Under the pieces are notes generated by a model. It worked only from the letters and a program-made list of their open reading frames with translations. It did not search any database and had not been told where the DNA came from. 13,092 nt of DNA from an uncultured Oscillospiraceae bacterium (GTDB taxonomy: Bacteria > Bacillota > Clostridia > Oscillospirales > Oscillospiraceae), in assembly GCA_910587395.1 (NCBI GenBank), contig CAJULJ010000067.1, positions 1 to 13,092 on the forward strand, in the 5' to 3' direction. The position numbers and the translations under genes were made by a program. Position 1 is the stretch's first letter. Every line of letters begins with the position of its first letter. This document shows, one piece after another, positions 6,498 to 12,813 of this stretch.

Positions 6498-6767
6498 TTA
6501 GTAATCCTCCTTGTACTCTGTTTTCTTTTGCAATTTTTTGCATATTTCCAGATTTAACTGATAGTATTGCTCAATTGACATCACATCCTTAAAAAGCAAT
6601 GTGTAGCAATCGTCTACACGGCAGAGAAGTGGGCGGTCATCATACCGGCTGCAAAGATTTCCGCTTAGATATTTGCAAGTCCCATCCCCCCGATCCAGCT
6701 CACGGTATAGGGAGGAAAGCTGCAAATTCCGGCAGCACATGCCGCATTTTTGACACGGGAACATCAT
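6498..6767 (-). CDS. YkgJ-type cysteine-cluster protein
   Basis: 89 residues with eight cysteines. C5-x2-C8-x2-C11-C12 opens the protein (FPCQKCGMCCRN), then C31, C39, C49 and C54 (TCKYLSGNLC, RPLLCR, DDC). This is the CxxCxxCC pattern of the YkgJ/UPF0153 family, annotated as zinc- or iron-chelating; an Fe-S cluster is also possible. No biochemical role is established for the family. It is short compared with typical members (about 110-250), and the rest of the chain is a charged helix (QLNLEICKKLQKKTEYKEDY). Its ATG overlaps the TGA of the large first gene (ATGA) and has little ribosome site of its own, so it depends on coupling. Middle gene of the cassette. Confidence 0.8.
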   Translation of the reverse strand: MMFPCQKCGMCCRNLQLSSLYRELDRGDGTCKYLSGNLCSRYDDRPLLCRVDDCYTLLFKDVMSIEQYYQLNLEICKKLQKKTEYKEDY

Positions 6768-8047
6768 TCAAACCTAAGGTGTTTGCTTTTGTCCTGCATG
6801 AACAGGTCAAAATCACCGCCCCAAGGCAAACTGATCCCCAATTCAATCATGGATGCTTTCAGCGCAATGTTTAACTGCCGTTCATCCAGGATGGTATCTG
6901 TATACTGTGCAAACCGGTTGAACTGTTCTGTCTCGCGCCGGAAGGCCTCGGCGTCGATTTGCTGTAGCTGGAGCAAATAGGAATGTAAAGCTGCGGTGAT
7001 TTGTTTATACGCATTCAACTGCTTCTCAAGCGGGGCGCTGATCCCGGTCCGGATGCAGATTTCCTTTAATACAAGCGTGAGGAATCTGGCCCAGGCGATG
7101 ATGTTCATCCTCGTAAAAAATAGGAGCCAGTTCCCGCCGGAACGAATTGCGGCATCTGCGCCGTCCATAATACACAGCGTTCCATTGCCAAAGAGAAGCA
7201 TAACGCGCAAATCGGTATGTTTGCTGGTTGGAATGCACTCGTTCATTGGCAGCTTCAAGTAAAAGCGCCGTTTTATCATCCACAAAAGTCGGATCGATAA
7301 ATCACAGATCAGGACAGGAATTGCCATTGTCAACCCAAAGCGGGCGTCATACCCGTCTTGAAATGCCCGTATCGCCAAGGTGGCAAAATCTTGGCGATCC
7401 TTTCCGATCTGGAATTCTCCGAAGGTACACATCTGGAACAGCTCAAAAAAGGGAATGGCAAGGCCCGAGCCCCGCCCTTGGCTTCCTGAGCTTCCGGCAA
7501 TGTCGGACATGATATGCCCAAACCAATTTGCAACGCCGCAAAACAGCTTGGCGGAAAAATTCCCTCCTTGCAGTTCGAAGGTTTCTGTTTGAATCATAAT
7601 CAACTGTCCACCGCTGATAAAAGCTGACGTTGAAGTAAACTGATTCAGTACGGAGAAAAACAGCCCGATAGCATCCGGCGCATGGGAAAGAGATTTTATG
7701 TGGTGATTTTTGGTGTTCATAGAGAAGACATTGCCCACATCCGCAGTATGCCTTTGATCGTAATTGACTTTGTAGTTTTTCTCCAACCACCCGATGGCAC
7801 TGGCAACGCTATCCTCTTTCCCCGGTCTGGGATTCCACTTATTAAGTCTGGCAAACTTTTTTACAGCTTCATCCACTTGGGAATCTGTCCAAGCGCCAAG
7901 CGTACTTTCACCCGGCGATCCTACGAGAAAAATATCGACGAGTCCCGCAATTGCGCCACAGGCGATAGCGATCAAATAGTCCGATGTGTCACAAACATGA
8001 TCTTTCAAGATCGTGCCATCTTCTTGTTTGATCAACGGTGTGTCCAT
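6764..8047 (-). CDS. Large conserved unknown protein, first gene of cassette
   Basis: 427 residues. I recognise it only as a type seen, as I recall it, in Firmicutes mobile regions; no function is known to me. The N terminus IKQEDGTILKDHVCDTSDY is followed by a hydrophobic segment at 24-43 (YLIAIACGAIAGLVDIFLVG). Later come FNQ-type polar stretches, a His-rich patch (NTKNHHIKSLSHAPDAIG), LFCGVANWFGHIMSDIAGSS, and a second hydrophobic stretch (GLTMAIPVLICDLSIRLLWM) around 245-265. The C terminus is helical. It probably associates with the membrane. ATG at 8047 follows AGGAGG at 7 bases; promoter at 8142-8170. It leads a tight three-gene operon ending at 5456, divergent from an XRE regulator. 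Not obviously an enzyme: no P-loop, nuclease or protease motif seen. Confidence 0.75.
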   Translation of the reverse strand: MDTPLIKQEDGTILKDHVCDTSDYLIAIACGAIAGLVDIFLVGSPGESTLGAWTDSQVDEAVKKFARLNKWNPRPGKEDSVASAIGWLEKNYKVNYDQRHTADVGNVFSMNTKNHHIKSLSHAPDAIGLFFSVLNQFTSTSAFISGGQLIMIQTETFELQGGNFSAKLFCGVANWFGHIMSDIAGSSGSQGRGSGLAIPFFELFQMCTFGEFQIGKDRQDFATLAIRAFQDGYDARFGLTMAIPVLICDLSIRLLWMIKRRFYLKLPMNECIPTSKHTDLRVMLLFGNGTLCIMDGADAAIRSGGNWLLFFTRMNIIAWARFLTLVLKEICIRTGISAPLEKQLNAYKQITAALHSYLLQLQQIDAEAFRRETEQFNRFAQYTDTILDERQLNIALKASMIELGISLPWGGDFDLFMQDKSKHLRFE

Positions 8048-8141
8048 GGGTGAACCTCCTATTGGTGAATTTACGCCATGTGCTTGCAGCGTTCACTGCT
8101 GCCTGATCATCCAAGGTTCATATAAACTGTTGGTATCATTA

Positions 8142-8170
8142 AATATACCCCAAGAGTTCTCAATAGTCAA
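8142..8170 (-). promoter_or_regulatory. Sigma-A promoter of the three-gene cassette
   Basis: Minus strand: -35 TTGACT (8170-8165), 17-base spacer, -10 TATATT (8147-8142). A leader of about 90 bases precedes the ATG at 8047. The AT-rich 187-base gap shared with the XRE gene (8048-8234) is the natural place for its operator; ACTACA occurs twice near 8192-8215, but no clear inverted repeat was found. Confidence 0.75.
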
Positions 8171-8234
8171 CCCTATAAGTTTATTTATAACTACAACTTT
8201 CCGGGTTAAACTACAGAAGGAACGGAGGGATTGA

Positions 8235-8576
8235 ATGGACTGGGGCGCGATTGGGAAGCGAATCCGCACACAGCGGGAGTTTATGGGCTACACCAGGGAA
8301 CAGTTTGCCGAGCTGCTGGATGTGACGCCCAAGTTCTGCTCGGATATCGAGCTGGGGGTGAAGGGAATGTCCGTCCCAACCCTGTGTAAAATATCCCGTG
8401 CCCTCCGGCTGTCTACGGACTATATTTTATATGGTACGTCCACAGTGGAGGAGAGCAATACCATAGCCCTCATGCTCCAAAGCGCCACACCCACGGAGCG
8501 GGAGTACGCGGAGCGGCTTCTACGGACGTTTCTCATGGCAATGGACGCAAAAAAAGATCAGCCAATGGGCGGCTGA
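8235..8576 (+). CDS. XRE-family transcriptional regulator
   Basis: 113 residues. The N-terminal helix-turn-helix spans about residues 6-65: IGKRIRTQREFMGYTREQFA, then ELLDVTPKFCSDIELGVKGM, then SVPTLCKISRALRLSTDYIL, the full Cro/C1-type five-helix pattern. The C-terminal 45 residues are a helical tail (TPTEREYAERLLRTFLMAMD). ATG at 8235 follows GGAGGG at 5 bases. It is transcribed away from the three-gene cassette and shares its promoter region, so a role as its repressor or switch is likely but inferred. Its stop codon lies inside the downstream terminator stem. GC is higher than in the cassette genes. Confidence 0.85.
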   Translation: MDWGAIGKRIRTQREFMGYTREQFAELLDVTPKFCSDIELGVKGMSVPTLCKISRALRLSTDYILYGTSTVEESNTIALMLQSATPTEREYAERLLRTFLMAMDAKKDQPMGG

Positions 8577-8586
8577 TCTTTTTTTT
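8549..8586. terminator. Bidirectional terminator between XRE and resolvase genes
   Basis: AGATCAGCC (8555-8563) pairs with GGCTGATCT (8571-8579) around AATGGGC, flanked by A7 on the left and T8 on the right, so it works on both strands. It ends both convergent genes and overlaps the XRE stop codon. Confidence 0.92.
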
Positions 8587-9145
8587 ACGGCAGGGCTTTC
8601 ACCCTCCGATAAAACGTGCGCGGCTTCATGTCCAGCCGCCGCATGGCCTCCACCGCCGTGATTTTCCCCTCCCGCCATAGCTCCGCCACCTGGGGGAACT
8701 CTGGGCGCTCAATGGGTTTTCTGCCCTTATAGACGCCGTTGGCTTTGGCGATGGCGATTCCCTCCTGCTGGCGCTGTAAAATATATTCACGCTCCAGCTC
8801 CGCCACAGCCCCGAAGATGGTGAGCATGAACTTTCCGCTGGGGGTGGTGGTGTCGATGGCCTCCTTCTTGGACACGAACTCCACCCCCTTGGCGGCCAGC
8901 CGTTCCACCAGCTCCAGCAGATCCCGGGTGTTTCGGGCAAAACGGCTGATAGATTCCACGATCACCGTGTCCCCCCGGCGCACGTACTCCATCAGCTTTT
9001 TCAGCTCCGGCCTGTCTGTGCTCTTGCCGCTCATGCGGTCAATATAAACCTCGTCCACGCCCAGACTTTCCATCAACGCCTCCTGCCGGATGGTGTTCTG
9101 CTCCTGGGTGCTGACACGGACGTAACCTATTTTCAAATCAGCCAC
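8585..9145 (-). CDS. Small serine recombinase (resolvase/invertase type)
   Basis: 186 residues, a usual length for Tn3-resolvase and Hin/Pin-like enzymes. The N-terminal catalytic domain starts KIGYVRVSTQEQ with the nucleophile Ser in YVRVS. SGKSTDRPELKKLMEYVRRG and IVESISRFARNTRDLLEL (SRxxR) follow, then the long E helix FGAVAELEREYILQRQQEGI. A C-terminal HTH_7 domain is seen in REGKITAVEAMRRLDMKPRT. It cuts and rejoins DNA at short inverted sites, for cointegrate resolution or inversion. Start: GTG at 9145 is only 1 base from AGGA; TTG at 9136 at 10 bases gives MKIGYVRVS and may be the true start. It is divergent from the antitoxin. A large serine integrase, as used by sporulation-excised elements, it is not. 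Confidence 0.9.
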   Translation of the reverse strand: MADLKIGYVRVSTQEQNTIRQEALMESLGVDEVYIDRMSGKSTDRPELKKLMEYVRRGDTVIVESISRFARNTRDLLELVERLAAKGVEFVSKKEAIDTTTPSGKFMLTIFGAVAELEREYILQRQQEGIAIAKANGVYKGRKPIERPEFPQVAELWREGKITAVEAMRRLDMKPRTFYRRVKALP

Positions 9146-9165
9146 TTCCTTTCATGCAAGTTTTC

Positions 9166-9205
9166 TTGACGCGAAGGAATACTTGTAGTACAATAGCACT
9201 ACAAG
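9166..9205 (+). promoter_or_regulatory. Promoter and palindromic operator of the toxin-antitoxin operon
   Basis: -35 TTGACG (9166-9171), 17-base spacer, -10 TACAAT (9189-9194). A perfect 8-bp inverted repeat, CTTGTAGT (9182-9189) and ACTACAAG (9198-9205), brackets the -10. Antitoxins of the RelB/DinJ type usually repress their own operon through such palindromes, so this is the likely operator. It may also affect the divergent resolvase gene. Confidence 0.75.
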
Positions 9206-9217
9206 GAGGCGGTGGAT

Positions 9218-9526
9218 ATGGCAATGGACGCCACCCTGCAAATCAGAATGAACAGTGACCTCAAGGCCGAAGTGGAGGAGCTATACCGCAATTTAGGCAC
9301 TTCTTTTGCGGAGGCCGTGCGCATTTTTGCCCAGCAGAGCTTGCGGGAGGGTGGGATGCCTTTCCGTCCTACTCTCAAAGCCTGGGAAAATATGACCGCC
9401 CAGGAGGTCAACGCCAAGCTGCTCCGAAGCGAAGCCGACATTGCGGCGGGCCGGGTATACAGTCAGGACGAGCTTGACCGCCGCATGAAAGGACGGTTCA
9501 CCCATGGCACAGATACCGCAGTATAG
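9218..9526 (+). CDS. RelB/DinJ-family antitoxin
   Basis: 102 residues. The N-terminal ribbon-helix-helix DNA-binding domain reads ATLQIRMNSDLKAEVEELYR, then NLGTSFAEAVRIFAQQSL, the usual DinJ/RelB arrangement (beta strand with alternating residues, two helices). The C-terminal part (MTAQEVNAKLLRSEADIAAG, then RVYSQDELDRRM) is the toxin-binding region. Start: AAGGAGG (9203-9209) stands 8 bases before ATG 9218; a GTG at 9212 is too close. It should neutralise the toxin encoded by the next gene, which overlaps its end by 23 bases, and repress the shared promoter. Intact, unlike its partner. Confidence 0.88.
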   Translation: MAMDATLQIRMNSDLKAEVEELYRNLGTSFAEAVRIFAQQSLREGGMPFRPTLKAWENMTAQEVNAKLLRSEADIAAGRVYSQDELDRRMKGRFTHGTDTAV

Positions 9527-9841
9527 GATTGTCTACACCGAAAGCGCCATACAGGACATTGAGGAAAAGGCGGACTATATTGCGGCCCAGTTTCATGATC
9601 CAGATTTGGCTGAGGAGCGGTATTTTCGGCTGAAATTTGAGATTCAGAAACAGCTTGCTACTTTCCCGTTCAAGTATCAGCCCTATCATCTGGAGCCGTG
9701 GGCAGGGAGGGTGTGCGGCAGTATGTCACCCGGAATGATGTGGTGCTGTACAGTGTGGACGAGGACGGGCGGCAGGTCTTTATCCGGGCCATCTGTACCA
9801 GGGGCCAGGATTTGGCGGCGCACCTGGCAGAACAGAAATAA
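9504..9841 (+). pseudogene. RelE/ParE-family toxin, frameshifted
   Basis: ATG 9504 starts YRIVYTESAIQDIEEKADYI, typical of RelE/ParE toxins, and the frame is right through PFKYQPYHLEPW (to about 9701). From about 9707 the family sequence continues in another frame: EGVRQYVTRNDVVLYSVDED, then GRQVFIRAICTRGQDLAAHL, stop at 9839-9841. One base is missing near the G/A-rich stretch 9702-9710; putting it back gives a 112-residue toxin of normal length. As it stands the original frame runs on with unrelated residues to 9980. The C-terminal strands carry the catalytic or gyrase-contact residues in this fold, so the product should be inactive. It could be a real loss of toxin or a single-base sequencing error. 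Confidence 0.8.
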
Positions 9842-9853
9842 ACAGATTGGTGC

Positions 9854-9909
9854 CAATAGGGCCGGTTCTGGGCGTGGCATATGCCAAAACCCGGAAACCG
9901 GCCCTATTG
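9854..9909. terminator. Long hairpin between convergent genes
   Basis: CAATAGGGCCGGTT (9854-9867) pairs perfectly with AACCGGCCCTATTG (9896-9909), with an inner TGGCATATGCCA palindrome. It is followed on the plus strand by CTATACTTTTCC, a weak T tract. It sits between the toxin (+) and the amidotransferase (-), so it probably ends both, although the T tract is poor. Confidence 0.6.
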
Positions 9910-9954
9910 CTATACTTTTCCACTGCGCCGTTAGGGTATACCCCAGCGGCACAC

Positions 9955-10911
9955 TCAGTGCACCCCGTACTCCGCCATGATCTCCCGGAGGCAGTACGCC
10001 CGGAACTGCTTGTCGTAGATCATCTCCTCCAAATCCAGCGCGTCGTACCCGGCGTTAATCAGGAGCCGCAGTTCCCGTTCCGGCACCCCATGACGCTTGC
10101 CGTATTCCATCAGGGTTTCCATATAATCGTCTGGTTCCTTGGCGGGTTCATACCAGACCCAATCGGAGAAGTATCGCTGAGGCCGCAGCTTGGTATCGTC
10201 AAATCGGGTGACAGTACGCCGCCCCTGGGCGTTGATTGCCATCACGTCCCCCTGGCCGATGGGGATATCGGTGCAGGCCAGCTTGGAAATCCCCAGCGCA
10301 GCCAGCGCCATGTTGAGGATTTCATCGGTGGAGGCGTAGAGGTAACACCCCAGGCTGGGGAACAGCCGGACAGACAGGGGGTTGTTTCCCCGGACCAAGT
10401 ACAGGGTGTTTTCCACGTCCAGCACCGTGAGGGTGAAGCTGCCCTCCAACTGCTCCGCCATCCGGCACAGGCTGTCCGGGCACAGCTTCCCGGCCTTCTC
10501 CAAAAGCTGTACCGCCACGTAGCTGTCCGTCTCAACCCTGGTGGGCGGCAGGCGGTGGTCGCGCCGCAGCTCCGCCTCATTGTAAAGCACCCCGTTGTGG
10601 GCCAGGGCGAAGGGCTGGCTTCCGGCCCTGCCGGAAAAGGGGTGGTTGTTATAGTTCTTGGATGCCGCCCCCTGGGTGGTCATGCGGGTGTGGCCCATCA
10701 GATACCGGGCCTGGGAAGGAATGCGCTAGCGCATTTTACAGGCGGACCGGGGCGCTTTCTGAATCTGAACCGACCCATTGTGGACATAGGCCACCCCGCT
10801 GGCGTCGGTGCCCCGCACCTGTGCCGCATCGGCCAGCTCTCGGAACAGGGCCAGCCGCTGAACCGGGGTGAGCTTCCCCTGGTAGTCCAGCACTCCAAAA
10901 ATCGCGCACAT
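9955..10911 (-). pseudogene. Class II glutamine amidotransferase, amber codon inside
   Basis: Ntn-type glutaminase domain of PurF/GATase class II. ATG 10911 gives MCAIFGVLDYQG, so Cys2 becomes the N-terminal nucleophile. Later motifs are MGHTRMTTQG, NNHPF, ALAHNGVLYNEAELRR, ETDSYVAVQLLE and VRGNNPLSVRL. It should release ammonia from glutamine for the adjacent amidoligase. The frame is unbroken except for TAG at 10728-10726 (codon 62), between SACKMR and RIPSQARYL; one G-to-A change from TGG would explain it. The remaining frame runs to the TGA at 9955, 318 residues in total. Restart at ATG 10698 would lose the catalytic cysteine. The ribosome site GAGGAGG is within the upstream gene's end, whose TGA (10916-10914) is 2 bases before the ATG. 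TAG is the ordinary stop of several genes here, so recoding is unlikely. Confidence 0.8.
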
Positions 10912-10913
10912 GG

Positions 10914-12026
10914 TCACACCTCCTCAGGGACGGCCACCGGCTCGTTGATGTAAAGCCGCCGCTCCTTGAGGTACTGCACCAGCTCCGGGGCGGTACAGCC
11001 GGATACAAAATCCGTCCAGGTCAGGCCCTGCATCTCCTGGTCGGACAAATACAAAGCCACCTCACAGATGCGGTCAACCATCTGCAAGGTGGCAATCAGG
11101 GTATTGAGCTTCAGCGTTCCCCGGAACATCCGAAACTCTATGGTATCATAATTGGTCAGGTTCACGCATTTGTACCGCTGGTAGTGCTCCTTTTTTGCGT
11201 TGTCCAGCACCGCCTTGGGGTCGTCCTTCCGGCCATACCGGGCGGCCCACTGCTCCATCTGATCCCGGGTGCGGCGGCTGAACCGCAGCAGCTCGTTCCA
11301 GTGGTTCTCCACAAAGAACAGGATGCGGGCGATCACCGCCTCCTGGGCTTCCTCGGACGGGCCAAAGGCCGAGCGATTGACGTGGACATGGAGGCCGCAG
11401 GTACAGGCTTTATGGCTGGTGTAGCCCATGCGGACGGCCTCGGCCACCACCGCGCCCCAGGGCATCTCGGCGAGGTGATAGCCCAGGGTCATAGGGTGGG
11501 TGACGATCTCCATGCCGTCCTCCAGGGAACCGTCATGCTTGATGTAGATATGCTCCAAACCGTTGCTGTTGGCCGCGTTCACCAGCTGCCACGCCCGGTC
11601 GCTGCGCTCTCCCGCCCCGTCGATTTCCAGCTCCACGCCGAAATAGCGATCCCCTTCCCCATAGAAAATGGGGTCCGGCTTGTAGTAATAGCTGTGGATT
11701 TCCCCGGGATCGGTACGCATCGCATAGCAGCCGTGACATAACGGCTCCTCCTCGTCCGCGTCATCGCTGAGGTAGTAAGCGCGATCCAGCTCCAGCAGCG
11801 CCCCGCAGCGGGTGCAGTTGGTGTAATAGCGGTCATAGCAGTTCTGGCACAGGGGCGTGGTATCGTCCCCCGCGTTGTCCTCCCGCAGGATGCGCCGGCC
11901 GCACTCGCGGCACAGCAGGGTTTCCTCCTCCAGGCAGGGGCGGCAGAACTCCTGCCCGTCTACCACCGTCCGATCCTCCAGCGGGTGGGCCTCTCCACAG
12001 GCGGAGCAAATAAAGGTTTCTGTCAT
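10914..12026 (-). CDS. Amidoligase with N-terminal zinc-ribbon-like repeats
   Basis: 370 residues. Three CxxC-pair modules come first: C7/C10/C28/C31, C39/C42/C60/C63, C71/C74/C97/C100 (for example CSACGEAHP, CRECGRRI, CTRCGALL), probable zinc-binding treble clefts. Then comes an amidoligase (Amidoligase_2, glutamine-synthetase-like COOH-NH2 ligase fold): YFGVELEID, HDGSLEDGMEIVTHPMTLGY, CGLHVHVNRSAFG and YDTIEFRMFRGTLK carry the predicted metal and ATP ligands. The family is predicted to join carboxylates to amines in peptide tags or unusual metabolites; the substrate is unknown. The next gene, a glutamine amidotransferase, would supply ammonia or act on the product. ATG 12026 follows AGGAGG at 10 bases; upstream GTG 12068 lacks a site. 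Such pairs are described in computational surveys of mobile elements. Confidence 0.85.
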   Translation of the reverse strand: MTETFICSACGEAHPLEDRTVVDGQEFCRPCLEEETLLCRECGRRILREDNAGDDTTPLCQNCYDRYYTNCTRCGALLELDRAYYLSDDADEEEPLCHGCYAMRTDPGEIHSYYYKPDPIFYGEGDRYFGVELEIDGAGERSDRAWQLVNAANSNGLEHIYIKHDGSLEDGMEIVTHPMTLGYHLAEMPWGAVVAEAVRMGYTSHKACTCGLHVHVNRSAFGPSEEAQEAVIARILFFVENHWNELLRFSRRTRDQMEQWAARYGRKDDPKAVLDNAKKEHYQRYKCVNLTNYDTIEFRMFRGTLKLNTLIATLQMVDRICEVALYLSDQEMQGLTWTDFVSGCTAPELVQYLKERRLYINEPVAVPEEV

Positions 12027-12126
12027 CAGTCTGTTTCCTCCTCTAAAATGTAGTCGATGGCCGCGCACAGACCGGCGGCCACAGCGGCGGCCAAAAGGCT
12101 CAGGATATCGCTGCTCAGTTCATCAT
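12026..12126 (-). pseudogene. Small membrane peptide gene, probably frameshifted
   Basis: After AAAGGAG, ATG-ATG at 12126-12121 is followed by AAC TGA, so the frame closes after three codons. The next frame reads ELSSDILSLLAAAVAAG, then LCAAIDYILEEETD, with stop TGA at 12028-12026 overlapping the amidoligase ATG as in coupled genes. This hydrophobic helix with acidic tail looks like a real small protein that lost or gained one base near 12116-12120. It has no other start codon. The call rests on the coupling and composition only. Confidence 0.4.
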
Positions 12127-12161
12127 TGGGGATCGCGCTCCTTTCCGGGTGATAGGTGTTG

Positions 12162-12245
12162 CTACGCGCAGCAGACGCCGCGGAGCAGACAGACCGCCAC
12201 TTCGTATAAGACGGCGCGGAGGGCGGACAGGAACAGGTACAGCAT
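12162..12245 (-). CDS. Possible 27-residue hydrophobic peptide
   Basis: ATG at 12245 follows AAAGGAGG at a normal distance and opens MLYLFLSALRAVLYEVAVCL, ending at a TAG (12162-12164). One hydrophobic helix with Cys. It is the first reading frame after the leader hairpin upstream of the amidoligase; it could be a leader peptide or a small membrane protein. Nothing but the ribosome site and frame supports it. Confidence 0.35.
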   Translation of the reverse strand: MLYLFLSALRAVLYEVAVCLLRGVCCA

Positions 12246-12330
12246 GGGGGTTCCTCCTTTCAATTTTTGGGAAAAATCGCGGCTGATTTTTGGATTTTCA
12301 GGCGTTTTCCCCGGTTTTTCCGCAAGAAAT

Positions 12331-12384
12331 AAAAACATCCGCAGAACCCGTAAGCGTAAGGAAACGCCGGGTTATGCGGATGTT
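12331..12384 (-). terminator. Leader terminator or attenuator upstream of amidoligase genes
   Basis: AACATCCGCA (12334-12343) pairs with TGCGGATGTT (12375-12384), and AACCCG (12345-12350) pairs with CGGGTT (12368-12373). On the minus strand TTTTTATTTC follows. It lies within the 12246-12470 gap, downstream of any minus-strand promoter there (a TTGACA at about 12426-12421 is a candidate -35), and so would stop or attenuate transcription into the amidoligase operon. Nothing else is identified in this gap. Confidence 0.6.
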
Positions 12385-12470
12385 CTCTTAAATAATGTAT
12401 CGTTTGGGAATACCAGGATAATGTCAAACAAACTCATAAGGCCCCAATTGGGCCGGAAAGGAGTAAAACC

Positions 12471-12677
12471 ATGTACGATTATGATGATTATGAGGGTTTG
12501 GACGAGCGGGAGCCCATCAGCGAGTACCTGACGCCCAGAGAGGTCATGGACTTGCTGTATATCGGAAAGAACACGCTGTACGGGCTGCTCAACTCGGGGG
12601 AATTGAAGGGGTTCCGGGTGGGGAAGCAGTGGAGGGTGACTAAAGACAGCCTGCGGGCATTTACAGAAAAATTATAG
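12471..12677 (+). CDS. Excisionase-family helix-turn-helix protein
   Basis: 68 residues. An acidic N-terminal tail (YDYDDYEGLDEREPI) is followed by a MerR-like winged-helix HTH_17 domain: YLTPREVMDLLYIGKNTLYG, then LLNSGELKGFRVGKQWRVT, then KDSLRAFTEK. This is the 'excisionase/DNA-binding' pattern TxxEvAxlLxVsxxTvYrll..G.LpafrvGrqwRi. Such proteins bind arm sites to steer integrase toward excision, or act as small regulators. No integrase is nearby within the window, so the partner is unknown. ATG 12471 follows AAGGAG (12458-12463) at 7 bases. A CCCAATTGGG palindrome (12443-12452) lies just upstream and may be an operator. A repeat cluster follows directly. Confidence 0.85.
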   Translation: MYDYDDYEGLDEREPISEYLTPREVMDLLYIGKNTLYGLLNSGELKGFRVGKQWRVTKDSLRAFTEKL

Positions 12678-12684
12678 TACTGTG

Positions 12685-12794
12685 GGGCGGATGGGCAGAT
12701 GGGCGGATAAAAACTCTGTCTTTGCATTGGATATTTGGCATCTATGCTGCTATGATTTAAGCCATTTTCGCGGTGCCCATCCGCCCATCTGCCC
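12685..12794. repeat. Iteron-like 8-bp repeats within a 16-bp inverted repeat
   Basis: GGGCGGAT, GGGCAGAT, GGGCGGAT stand head to tail at 12685-12708. The last two (12693-12708) recur as an exact reverse complement at 12779-12794 across 70 AT-richer bases. It lies between the excisionase-like gene and the next promoter. The layout resembles a protein-binding array such as an excisionase or replication/transfer site. Neither arm has a T tract, so it is not a plain terminator. Confidence 0.75.
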
Positions 12795-12813
12795 AAGAAT
12801 GAGTTGATTTGGG

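Noticed and set aside
10726..10728. TAG as a recoded sense codon in this organism
   Set aside because: TAG ends the SLH gene, the antitoxin, the HTH gene and the excisionase-like gene normally, so general recoding is not supported.
9847..10953. 368-residue plus-strand frame
   Set aside because: Antisense to the amidotransferase, whose motifs are unmistakable; no ribosome site or family features.
12685..12794. CRISPR array or intrinsic terminator
   Set aside because: The repeats are 8 bp and contiguous with no spacers, and no T tract follows either arm.
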